A stretch of 64,000 nt of DNA from Pohlia nutans (Eukaryota > Streptophyta > Bryopsida > Bryales > Mniaceae). The stretch covers positions 10,596,001 through 10,660,000 of the forward strand of contig CM040090.1 of assembly GCA_022496805.1 (NCBI GenBank), read 5' to 3'. Below, piece after piece: positions 37,341 to 47,900 of this stretch (position 1 is the first letter of the stretch; each line of letters starts with the position of its first letter). Position numbers and translations under genes: made by a program. The notes beneath the pieces were generated by a model, which saw only the letters and a program-made list of their open reading frames with translations, did not search any database and was not told where the DNA came from.

Positions 37341-38729
37341 CCTAGGTATCACCTATATATTGCCTAAATAGCACCTAGGTAGCACATCTGTATTACCTTG
37401 ATATTACCTATATATTAATATAAAAACAACAGCCAAGGACCTTGGGTTTTTCTTCAAACCAAAGAAAAGTAGCAAAAGTGTTCAACTATCTTTTGGCCAA
37501 AAATTAATCACACGGGAGTGTTAGACATCTTTCTTCCCATTCTCAATCTGTAGAAAATGCGTATATTCATTCTTCTCTTCTGGAGGTTAAGATTGAAGAA
37601 CCAAAAAGATTGAGAAGCCATTGAGAAGATTAAGAAGGCCAAGTGTGCCCATTCTCATTCCTTATACAGTCTCATGGGGAGTCACAACATCTTCATAGAA
37701 AATGGCTATGATTGACTCCACATTTCTCTTTCAACATGACATGACATTCAATAGCCATGTCATATCCTTTGCTCATCACCTTCGGACTCCACCTGTTCAT
37801 TTAGCTAATGAAGTCATGTTGGATGTAGAATATATTGCACCATCTACTGTGGGGCAAGACATAGCCACTGCATGGTACTAAATCTGAAGGTTCTCAATCA
37901 TATGAAAGTTCTCCATCTTCAAGGAATCGAACTTCTCGGAAGAGGTGTGACAACCCTTGTTTTGCAGTCACGGATATGAGTCATCCTCTGCATGGTCACC
38001 ATTAGGGAAGAGCTCATCATCTTGCAGTTGCATATGGCGAGGATGTGGCAGTCGGGATGATGGTGGGGCCGTCGAGGCTGTGCAAGATGCATATGTTGGT
38101 AATGGTCGTAGCAAACTTGTGGCCGGTGGTGGTGATGGTGCCCATGGAGATGGTTCTGATGTACTTGCTCGTTGTGGTGATAGCCGGGTCAAAGATGCGG
38201 GTAGTGGTAATGGAACTAGGCCTCTTGTCTGTGGTTGTCCCGTTCGTCATTGTCACCCTAAACCACCCAGAATTGGCCTCTTTGAAAGTCCAGGACGCAA
38301 AGTTGCAAGGTGATGAAAATACACAATCCCAGCTTGCGAATCTTCAATTTCATTTCACAATATCCAATGCTTGGAAAACACCAGCAGTTAGTGTACAATG
38401 ATCCTGTTGATTTTCTAAAATGGTCGGTTGATTTTCCAAGCCTTATGTTATATATCGAGAAGAATCCACAGATTTTTTCTAATTGTAGTATGAAATATCT
38501 GCAATAGCCAAGATCGATCTAAGAGGAACCAACTAATACTTCTAAAGCTACGTTATATTACAGAAAGGTTACATCATAGAAAACTCTACCCTAGAACTGT
38601 AGATTGATGTCTTGCTTGCATACCATACGGGATACCATATAAGCGTTTGAAATCTGCAATTGGAACCTATAGTCACTAAGATCCAACTAAACCAACTTTG
38701 ACCTAATGTCATCACTAGAATAAATTTTC

Positions 38730-38870
38730 ATATATGTATATATATATATATATATTTTTTTTATTTAATTTATTTAATTTATTTAATTTTTCTTTCTTTC
38801 TTTCTTTCATTCATTCTTTATTTATTTATTTATTTTTATTTTTATTTATATATATTGTTGCAAACCCATA
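38730..38870. repeat. Low-complexity TA / TTTA / TTTC tract
   Basis: A TATA run changes into ATTTATTTAATT, then CTTTCTTTC, then TTTATTTATT. This is simple sequence with no other content. Confidence 0.85.
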
Positions 38871-39911
38871 GTTAGTGATGAAAAACAATATGAGAGATAC
38901 TCAACCCTAAATAACTTTTTTCCGCCCTACCTTCCTACCGAGAAATCCTTTCAACTCAAATACTAAACACCGCTTACATGGTAGAGGAAGGGACGGGTGA
39001 GATGTATTGGGCCCACGACATGACTGATCAACCGTGCATACCGCTTAAGATATCGCGTTCAACCGACGAGGCTTTGAAGTCCCATTGCGTTCGATGTAGA
39101 TTTCATGTGTATAAAGCTAGAGTTTGGGGGTGAAGAGGGACATTTTTTGTTCTCTTCTCTATGATTGTAAAACCAAGCTCTTCTCTCCACCCTCTTCGTA
39201 ATCTTCTAAGGGTTAGATGATTTCAAGTGCTTTTGAGTTTTAAAAGTGCAAAGGTGATAAGATTTGCAGCATTGCATCAGTCTTTGCAAGTTTGTAGGTC
39301 TCTTAAAAAGGTACTTTATATTCTTTATTTTTGCAATTGATTTTCTTTTGGCATTTACTTTTCTCATAGCATTCATAAAAACTTACAACATTGCTTTTAG
39401 TGTCTTCTTTGCTTTTCCATACAAATCGTTCATTTTCCCTTACTTTTTCATTTACCTTTGACGTTTATTAATCTTTGTTTAGTTTTGCCTCCCACAAAGA
39501 TTGTTTTGAATCACTAGTTTATTTTATAATTGAATATAAATTTTCTTTTGCAATTTTATTATTGATTGAAGGTTTTGTTACATTTGTAGGTTTTTATGCT
39601 TAGGAATTTCTATATTGTACTGCCGTAGATTTGCTTTGATGTTTGAATTTGTAGTAATATATGAGTGTTGATTCCACATCTAATTGTTTTTCATTGTCAA
39701 TAATTGACATTCATCTTTGTTAGTGTTTATTTTTTATTTTTTTTTGTAAAGAGATTTTTTTCTTGCATTCTTATAGTTGACAGCACACTCACTATCTTCA
39801 TTAAATGGTCATGATTATTTTCATGATTGACGGTACAGGATCTATCTACTACGTTGGACTTGAATAATCTTTTCATATAGGGTTAATTAAGTCTTCAATT
39901 TCTCTATTACG

Positions 39912-40814
39912 ATGGCTCTTGTAGAGTATTGTGACCTTTGGAGGCGCTTCATCAAAGGTGCATATCTTCCAAAGATCGAGGCCGAGGTGAAATGTCAAGA
40001 TTGTCAATCGAAGCGGTCATGCAACAACCATTATTGTCTTGCGTCTAAAGAGGGTGGATTGTGCCCTATCAAGTTCAAGGCAAACCAACCGCATGACCAT
40101 CACCCGTATTTGCAAGTACGGCAACTCACGTATGAGTATGTAGTAAATGTTGACGAACTCGAAGCGTTCCTTGGAGCTAATGCCCATAAAATGCAAAAGT
40201 TTAGAGGGAACGATAAAGATACCGTAAAACTAAAAATGTCTGAGAGGTCTAAGAGGTCTAAAGCCCTAACTAGTGCCAATATAAAGGACAATATCATATG
40301 TGGAGGGTGTCATGTGCCCTTTGCAAAAACAACTAGATCACAAGGAGCAATAGTGTGTTCGATTGAATGTTTGATAATCTACGCGGAGCAGAATCATCAA
40401 ATGGACTTTCTCAAGCTAGAGTTGGAAAGGCATGATTATGTGTATCCAATGATAGCTTAGGAAAAGATAGACTTCAAGCTTCATAGTAGGAGTCGTTCTT
40501 TAAATGTGGGTCAATATTGGAAGAACTCTAGTGTGACATCTAGGATAGAAAAGGAAGATGAAGTAGTTCACCGAGCAAAAAAGAAAAAGACAATGACATA
40601 TAGAGCAAGTCGTGTTGCAAACTCAAGCAAGAGTGAAACAACCTTAGAACTTGCAAATCCAAGTGAGAGCGAGGCAACTCTAGTTGCAAATCCAAGTGAG
40701 AGCGAGGCAACTCAAGTTGCAAATTCAAGCGAGAGCAAGGCTCTAGCTACGTTACAATTACTCAACCATCCCTTTTGGACATACAGATTTAGATTTATTG
40801 TACGAGGCTTTTGA
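39912..40814 (+). pseudogene. PLATZ-family zinc-binding protein, intronless, interrupted by one in-frame stop
   Basis: From ATG at 39912 a 182-codon frame runs to TAG at 40458-40460. The same frame stays open past that stop to TGA at 40812-40814 (301 codons in all). The first part shows the PLATZ layout: LWRRFIKGAYLP, CQDC, CNNHYC, then the HDHHPYLQVRQLTYEYVVNV signature, and a second pair of cysteines in IICGGCH...VCSIEC. PLATZ proteins are plant-specific zinc-dependent DNA-binding regulators. After the stop comes HRAKKKKTMTYRASR, resembling the basic, HRAP-type tail that normally closes PLATZ proteins, then four 11-12-residue repeats. Plant PLATZ genes usually have introns, so an uninterrupted copy suggests a retrocopy. 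It may be a pseudogene, or a functional protein truncated at residue 182. Confidence 0.7.
40617..40745 (+). repeat. 33-nt in-frame tandem repeat in the PLATZ reading frame
   Basis: GCAAATCCAAGTGAGAGCG starts at 40653 and 40686, with diverged units at 40617 and 40719. The period of 33 nt preserves the frame and encodes ANPSESEATLV-type units. Confidence 0.88.
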
Positions 40815-41096
40815 TATATAGAAAGAGCGAAGTCAAAAGTTGAAAGATCAATAGAATATGTCTATATCTTTGTCGCCACTTAAGATTTATTCTTTTGAAT
40901 ATGTTCTATTGGAAAAATTTGTATGAGATAGTTATATATTGAATGAAAATTTAAAGACGTGGTAACCAAATCATTGACTAAGAAGTGATTCTTTTTAGAC
41001 CAACATCACTATATTACAAGGTTATGAAAAAATACAAGCATACTATCGGCATTTATTTATCATAACAATATATATAACACTCATATAAAATAGAAG

Positions 41097-41412
41097 CACT
41101 ACAAGGAGAAGGGGTTGCTTTTCACTCGGTAGGTGACGGTCAAACGGCACCACTTCGCACTCACCAAATTTTTTGGTTGGATTTGGTCAATGCATTTCGT
41201 CATGTAGGACAAGCGAGTTCAATGAAAAGCGACAATAAACAAGATCCTCTAGAGTGAGATACGACGCATTTGTTTGTAGTGAACGGCGCGCCACTTCGCA
41301 TTCACGGCCTAGGCGCTCAAGACTTGGTGAGTGCGATTCGTCATGTAGAACAAGTGTGTACAATGACCTCTGACATTGATCTGAGTGAGAAGCAACACCT
41401 TTGCTAGTAGTG
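41097..41412. mobile_element. Non-autonomous CACTA MITE (316 bp)
   Basis: Ends CACTACAAGGAGAAGG and GCTAGTAGTG are imperfect inverted repeats; both continue into GTTGCTT(T/C)TCACTC. Flanks AAG and AAA fit a 3-bp target duplication. Two internal copies of a module with CACTTCGCA(C/T)TCAC and TTCGTCATGTAG lie about 130 nt apart, typical subterminal repeats of CACTA elements. Confidence 0.78.
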
Positions 41413-42044
41413 AAACAAGCACAAAGCTAGAGATGGTGGAGGAAGGTAGAAGAATTTGTGTGTAGGAAAGAAGGTTCTGGAGCATCTCAAAGCGAACTTT
41501 CTTGGAAAAAGGGAACGTTTTGGACTACATTATATGAAGTGTCAATTCTCATTTGATCTTAAGAATGATGTCTTAGGTATGAACTTGGGTACACTTTTGG
41601 ACTAGATTCACTCAGGGATTCACTTCGTTCAAATCGTTATTAACACCGTGAACGGCCTAACCACAAGGACACCAGGATCCTGACCATATTATCATGCAGT
41701 AATGCGTACAAGAATGCGTACTATTCTTAGTAATCACTTGCAAAACTTGCTATAAATAATAGCTCGGCAATAATGTTTACTTCCCAGTGAATTGGACAAG
41801 GTTCCATGTACCAAGTGAGAATATACTTTTGAATATTAACTAGTTTATTTAAAGACCTACAACAAGGTGGAGGGATCTTAGAGCCAAGTTCCATGGGTTT
41901 GAGAAGTTGCCCATGGAAGTAGGCAAGACGATAGGGAAAAAGTAGAACTTGGGTTTGTGTCATATGAGCCCATGAAGTTGTGTATGTCTCATGGACTTGA
42001 ACATGAACAAATTTGATTGGTCAAGGAGGACTTGCTATGAAGTC
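41413..42044. other. Intergenic, no gene seen
   Basis: AT-rich sequence without a coding frame or a repeat I can match elsewhere in the window. Confidence 0.5.
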
Positions 42045-42593
42045 TTAACCCCTAAGTGACGGATCAACCATTTTATGGTCTCTGCCATTTTTTTATGGGC
42101 TGCCCGAAATAGAAAAAACATTTTTATAGAAAATAAAAAATATTTTTAAATAGTTAATCAAGTCTACTTTCCAACCCAATTTGAATCATGTCAATCCGAG
42201 TTAAACTCCACCCGGGAGAAATTTTTAAAGAAAAACACTTCTACATTGTCTAGTGTTAGAAAACTTACTATTTGGGGAAAGTAATGATGTTCTCTCCGTT
42301 AAAGAATTTGCAATTTTTGATTTTAGAATATAATGTCTAGTTTTAACAAATCATACAAAATTTCAAATTCTAAAAATAAAAATTGTGATTCTAATAAATA
42401 TTTGAAGTTAAATGCTTCTAAATTCATTATGAGATGATAAAAAGCTATTTTTTGATATTTGATTGTATGGAAAATTACTAAACATCAAGGTCTTCATTTT
42501 CTCTTTTGGACCAAACTTCATCAAAGTTGAAGAAGTAATTTTTTATAACACATTTATGTTTTGCCCTTACCCCCTCCGTCATTTAGGGGTTAA
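42045..42593 (+). mobile_element. TTAA-bounded element, family E copy 1 (549 bp)
   Basis: Ends TTAACCCCTAAGTGACGGA and TCCGTCATTTAGGGGTTAA. The copy at 43060-43608 is inverted, has exactly the same length and is nearly identical. Confidence 0.92.
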
Positions 42594-43059
42594 GCTTGAG
42601 AACCCTTCATATTTCATAACCACTTTTCCACCACTTTTTTCTCAAAAGCTCATTTGAAATGTAAAACTTAATCCCTTGAAGTCAGCTAAAAAACTTGTTT
42701 TTTAATCATATACTTCACCCATGGAACTTGGCCCATACTCTGCTCAAGGTTTTTTTTACCATCAAACCTAATGTGATAAATCACAAATTTTAGGCAATAT
42801 AGAAAGTTATAAATGATTGACTTTCACTTGAACATCCTTGCATCTACCATATCCACACTCTATGAACAAGTTATGAAATTTTGAAGTGTATCCAAAATCA
42901 ACCCCAAGCTCTTATAGGCTCCTATGTTCAAATTGCGAACATCTTGTTTAATAAACAAGCCTTCATATTTACCCTAAATTTACTTTTACACCTTGTTTGT
43001 ACTATTCAGCCATGTAACTCCTTAACCCTTAAACGTCAAGGTAAGCCCCATGGGCTTAT

Positions 43060-43608
43060 TTAACCCCTAAATGACGGAGGGGGTAAGGGCAAAACATAAA
43101 TGTGTTATAAAAAATTACTTCTTCAACTTTGATGAAGTTTGGTCCAAAAGAGAAAATGAAGACCTTGATGTTTAGTAATTTTCCATACAATCAAATATCA
43201 AAAAATAGCTTTTTATCATCTCATAATGAATTTAGAAGCATTTAACTTCAAATATTTATAAGAATCACAATTTTTATTTTTAGAATTTGAAATTTTGTAT
43301 GATTTGTTAAAACTAGACATTCTATTCTAAAATCAAAAATTGCAAATTTTTCAACAGAGAGAACATCATTACTTTCCCCAAATAGTAAGTTTTCTAACAC
43401 TAGACAATGTAGAAGTGTTTTTCTTTGAAAATTTCTCCCCGGTGGAGTTTAACTCGGATTGACATGATTCAAATTGGGTTGGAAAGTAGACTTGATTACC
43501 TATTTAAAAATATTTTTTATTTTCTATAAAAATGTTTTTTCTATTTCGGGAAGCCCATTAAAAAAGGGCAGAGACCATAAAATGGTTGATCCGCCACTTA
43601 TGGGTTAA
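43060..43608 (-). mobile_element. TTAA-bounded element, family E copy 2 (549 bp), nested in F copy 1
   Basis: Ends TTAACCCCTAAATGACGGA and CGCCACTTATGGGTTAA. It sits at a TTAA in F copy 1, with F sequence on both sides; F copy 2 gives the empty site. It is inverted to E copy 1, leaving a 466-bp loop. Confidence 0.92.
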
Positions 43609-43678
43609 AAAAGAATAATGAAGAAAAAAGTTGATTTTCTCAACCAAATCAAGCAAGACTTGGTGCGTTGGAAAGCTA

Positions 43679-43894
43679 CACTAAATAGTATATTTAGTGT
43701 GAGAAAATTATAAGATTTGAAAATGTTATAGATTTTTACTCTTGACAAAAAAATTTACCAAAGACATTGATTCCAATACTATTGAAAGGTCCCCATCTTG
43801 ACCAATATAGAGGGTAAAAAAATTGGTCAACAGTAAAAACTTACAACACGTTTATGTAAATTAGTGTATCTCACACTAAATATACTATTTAGAG
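43679..43894. mobile_element. 216-bp TA-target MITE, family B copy 2, nested in F copy 1
   Basis: CACTAAATAG...CTATTTAGAG between TA dinucleotides. The matching region in F copy 2 (GAAAAGCTACTTAAAAAGC read in reverse) is the unoccupied site, which supports a TA or TAC target duplication. Confidence 0.88.
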
Positions 43895-44083
43895 TACTGA
43901 AAAAGCAATCTAGATTCCAAATTTTCGCCTCATTTGAGAGATTGTGAAATCGTTAGTAAGCAATCAAAGTTATCAAATTGAACAAGTTTTGAGGTTGGGG
44001 CAGCTGAAGTTCAGCAGTGCCGCAATGCTACAGTGCTAGCCAGCAGTGCACTGCAGAGCCGTTTTTGCAAAAATAAATGAAAA

Positions 44084-44189
44084 AAAATCCAATCTCGTTA
44101 TCTGTTGTGACATTTTGGTGTTGACGACCAAATAACTTATCCACTTATAGAAAATCCAATCTCGTTATCTGTTGTGACATTTTGGTGTC
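44084..44189. repeat. Local direct duplication (67-nt period)
   Basis: AAAATCCAATCTCGTTATC followed by TGTTGTGACATTTTGGTGT occurs at 44084 and again at 44151, identical over about 38 nt. Confidence 0.88.
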
Positions 44190-44903
44190 ATTCCTTTCTT
44201 GTAGTGATCCCCTGTGAGTCAAACCCATCCAATCCGTAGGCATACCGACCATAGCTCCAAATGAATATACTACCGTGTCCACATGGTAGAGGACAGGATT
44301 ACAATGCATGCAGTACACCGATTGTTGTCATTAGTGTGACACACTAATTGTTTGAAAATGGCCACATCTTTTTATTCAAAGTGAACAATTTCACAAAATA
44401 TGTTTTTACACATTCTACAAAACCGGTAAGAATATTTCCCTTCTGTCAAAAGTTATAACCTTGAGTAAATAGTTAGTGTGTCTCACAGGTGATTATTACT
44501 GGCAATAATCACCTGTGTAGGAAAGTTATCTTGCCACTCACTCTAAGAACATCAGTGAAAGACGTTAGAGAGACATCCAAACTACACCAAAAATCATGGA
44601 TTCAAAGAACAAGTCAGAATGCAAAGTTTGAAAGTAGAAAGCCGAGTAAGAATGAGACAAATGATCTGTTCCATTTCAGAACTGTGTACAGCTACATTAC
44701 ATCTTCTGAATGATTCATTAGAATCACCTGCAAGTGGCTTGCTCAAGTCCCAATTCCATTACCTGGGTTGCCGCACTCACTGCTGTCCTAGAAAATGTGA
44801 AGAGAATCCAATTGAAAAAAGTGGACATGTGTTTTCCGTTGTTCGATTTACAATTGCTCCTCTCTAATAAAAGAGAGCAGCATTACTGCAGGTTGGTTTG
44901 TAT

Positions 44904-47900
44904 CTACCATGGGTCAGGTGGCAGTTCAGAAGAGTTGAACGGGGTACCTGATGTTCCTAGCCAGGCTTGTTCAGCAAGAATTAAGCGTAAGCGCTCTAAC
45001 AATCGTTCTAATGCCACGTCTTCCTTCATTTTGAGTGGATTCAGTGCACTGGGTAGAACGGTATTCGCCTGCATTGCAAAGTCAATAATCATTCGCAAAT
45101 CGTTCTGATGGCAAATCTCACAAGTGGAATGATGCCTTGCAAGAATTCTGTCTGTCTGTTAGGAGCAAGATGCTGAATGAGGGGAAAAACGTAGTTACCA
45201 GAGAAGTTGAATATGCACTGAGATACTCAAATGATCGTCCGTATAGCCCAGCGTGGAAGAGAAGCATGCCGTAATCTCTCAGCTCTTGATCATCTATTCC
45301 CAGCAGTACAAGTCTCTCTGAAGCTGCGAAGCAAAAGGAGAAAATTGTAATTACATGGCATTTGAAAAAGTGACGTTGATAATATCATATAAATGATCAT
45401 CAGCATCATTAAACACTAAGTACCCAAATGACTGAATAAATCATTGAGGAAGCTTCAAGGAAAGCAACAAATGCACCAATAGAAAACAGAAATCACACCC
45501 TACATTTTCAAAACATAGAAATATGTTCAAAAAGTTACTAGAATTGATTAAAATAACTTTCTTTTTTGAGTTTGGACACTTATGATAAAGCTCACCAGCT
45601 AGAGCCCTTCGAAGATCTCCAAAGTTGGTCGACGTCCAAATGCCACGCTGCAATCTCAATTGAGCTGATCGTGCTCTGGCTAGCTCTGCTCCACTATTCC
45701 CAACAGAACATAAATTGCCAAAGTGAATAGCGTGGATGGTCTAAATAGACTGGCTGATTGGCTCTAAAGAGATGTCCGTCGATGAAGCGATGATTCTCAA
45801 ATGAGACTTGAAAACTCTACGTATTTTTGACAAGAATTGGGACTCAGAATCACGCAGGGTTCACAATAGAAAGTAATAATAGAGTCTAGCACAACAAGTC
45901 GCACATTCTGATACCCCCTTATGCTGACAAAGCAAGCACAGACAGACGACAAGAAACAGAAAAAGAAAATTAAAATTAAAATAATCATAACAATAATAAA
46001 TATTATAACAATAGAGTTATCCGCAAAGTCTGTAAAAGTGGGGTGACTGGACCAAAGTTTGTGAAAATTATGGTTGAGGACTCAATAAAAGTAGACATGT
46101 CAGTTGTTTTTAAAAAACTGGAGGTGTGAAGTTTCAAGGCTCCAAAAATGGTGCCCAAAAACTTTAGAATCTCAGTTTTCTTGATCCGACCAATTTTAGT
46201 TAATTTAGGGAGCCCCAAGCTTTGACTCCGCCTACAATGTCCCCGAATTAGCTTTCTACTTCTACCAAATCCAAATCAATGCTTCTGTCTCCACCATTGG
46301 CTCATCCGGCACATGCTCTGTGTTTTGTTAATTAATGAACCTCACTCAATTTACGTTTCCCAAAATTTCAATAAAACTAAGGGCCGCTTCACACTATGGC
46401 CGTCCAAGTCAAGAGGCCGTGGGATTGAGAGTCCAAACTTGGTTGAGAGTCCAAAGAAATCTACTGAAAATAGGCAATAAAATATAGTTTTCATTTTTTA
46501 TGAAAAGAAATCGACGGCCTCTTGACCATAGTTTGGGTTTCCATTCCCGTCCGACCTAAACTTCCTTTCGAGAGGCCGTGGCCTTGGTCAAAAAGTACTG
46601 CCACATAGGCATTCTGGAGAGCAACGGCCATTGGACTTTGGCCTCTAGTGTGAAGGGTCGAGAGGCCGAACTCATGGTTTCTTGCAATTTGATTGGTAGA
46701 AATCGACGGCCTCTCGACCTTCGACCATAGTGTGAAGCGGCCCTCAGGCTGTGACTGGCATTGAGTTTGCGGAAAAGTCTAATAAAAGTAACACGCTAGA
46801 AGCAAAGAGCCAGAGTCTTACCCACTACTATGGGGAGCGTGGAACAGACTGTCGAAGGCACTGGAAGATGCGGTCATTCCAATGCCTCGGCTGGCAGCAG
46901 TGGCGGCCTGCAGAAATCCACTGCCTTCTCCAATGGTTCCATTCTCGCGCCATGGCCAATACAACTGCTTCAGAGATCTCAACACCTGCATCCCACACCC
47001 AAGCCCTCAATGATCTACTTTCAAGTTTCAGTTCAAGCACGCCACAAGCATCTGAGCCTGCGTTGGATGCAATTATGTACTCCCTCCGTCCCATAATAGA
47101 TGATTCTTTTGAGAAAAACAAATTGTCCCAAATTACTTAATGCAATTCATTTATTCAATTTTTTTTACAGATACTAACAAAGAAAAATCACAAGACAAGT
47201 GCACATAAAACATTTTTTTGTCTCTGAAGCTTGTCATTACTCATGTGTGGATCACAAACAACATATGAGCTAGCTAAAACCAATGGTAGCATATGTTTGT
47301 TACATCAGAGAACACACTGCAACAAACATCACCATACTACCACATGCCACACATACCATGTACAGTATGATACTGTACATCAATAGGATACTGTACATCA
47401 ATAGACAGCTACTCCGAAATAGAAACTTACTGTATTTAGATATTTGATAAAATAATTCTAGTTGCTTGATTTTATTATTTTTTTCAAAAGCATCATCTAT
47501 TATGGGACGGAGTACTTCATAACCCCTCTCCTCTAGCGGAAGTCAAACTAAATCGGGACTGACAGATCTTGCAGATCTATGACTCTAGAACCTCCTTTCT
47601 TCAACAGTAATGCACCATTTGACGACGAAGGCGACAGGAGAGGGTTAGGAGAAAATTTAATATACCTCCACCAAAAGCAACTCTGGTGTAAAGAGCACCA
47701 AATGTTCATTGCCTCTCTTGCTACCTGCAAACAGTTGGATGCTGCACAGTTAACCCCTAAGCGTCCACTGTATTTTCTGTAGTGTAGGAAAATTGGACCC
47801 CTGCTGTAAATCATCTGTTTGTGTGAGAATGACTTCAGTTTGCCATGATCGACACTGTTGATCTCGCAGTATAAACCAAGAGCTTTCAATGATGTATTGC

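Larger units (their letters stand above)
35519..39911. other. Repeat-rich intergenic DNA
   Basis: The first few hundred bases are probably the 3' untranslated region of the large gene. Then come MITE family B (35987-36202), a foldback element (36547-36950), a decayed family C copy (37030-37340) and low-complexity DNA (38730-38870). A GC-richer block at 37950-38300 has GGTGGTGATGG-type triplets and open frames on both strands, but no recognisable protein. No intact gene seen. Confidence 0.55.
43022..44085 (-). mobile_element. TTAA-type element, family F copy 1, carrying two nested MITEs
   Basis: It begins TTAACCCTTAAACGTCAAGG and resumes after element E2 with AAGAATAATGAAGAAAA, TTTTCTCAACCAAATCAAG and TGCCGCAATG, colinear in reverse with the intact copy 57168-57545. 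Elements E2 (43060-43608) and B2 (43679-43894) interrupt it. The far end is diverged and its border is approximate. Confidence 0.72.

Noticed and set aside
37957..38313. Two 118-codon open frames in the GC-richer block on the plus strand
   Set aside because: Composition is GGT/GAT triplet repeats, frames on both strands are open for the same reason, and no domain is recognisable.
38730..38760. TA-rich run considered as a promoter or matrix-attachment signal
   Set aside because: It is simple sequence without a gene start at a sensible distance.
46830..47096. Plus-strand open frames of 88 and 129 codons at 46.75-47.14 kb
   Set aside because: They are antisense to exon 6 of the SirB1_N gene, whose minus-strand reading gives the conserved LKQLYWPWREN...FLQAATAAS segment.
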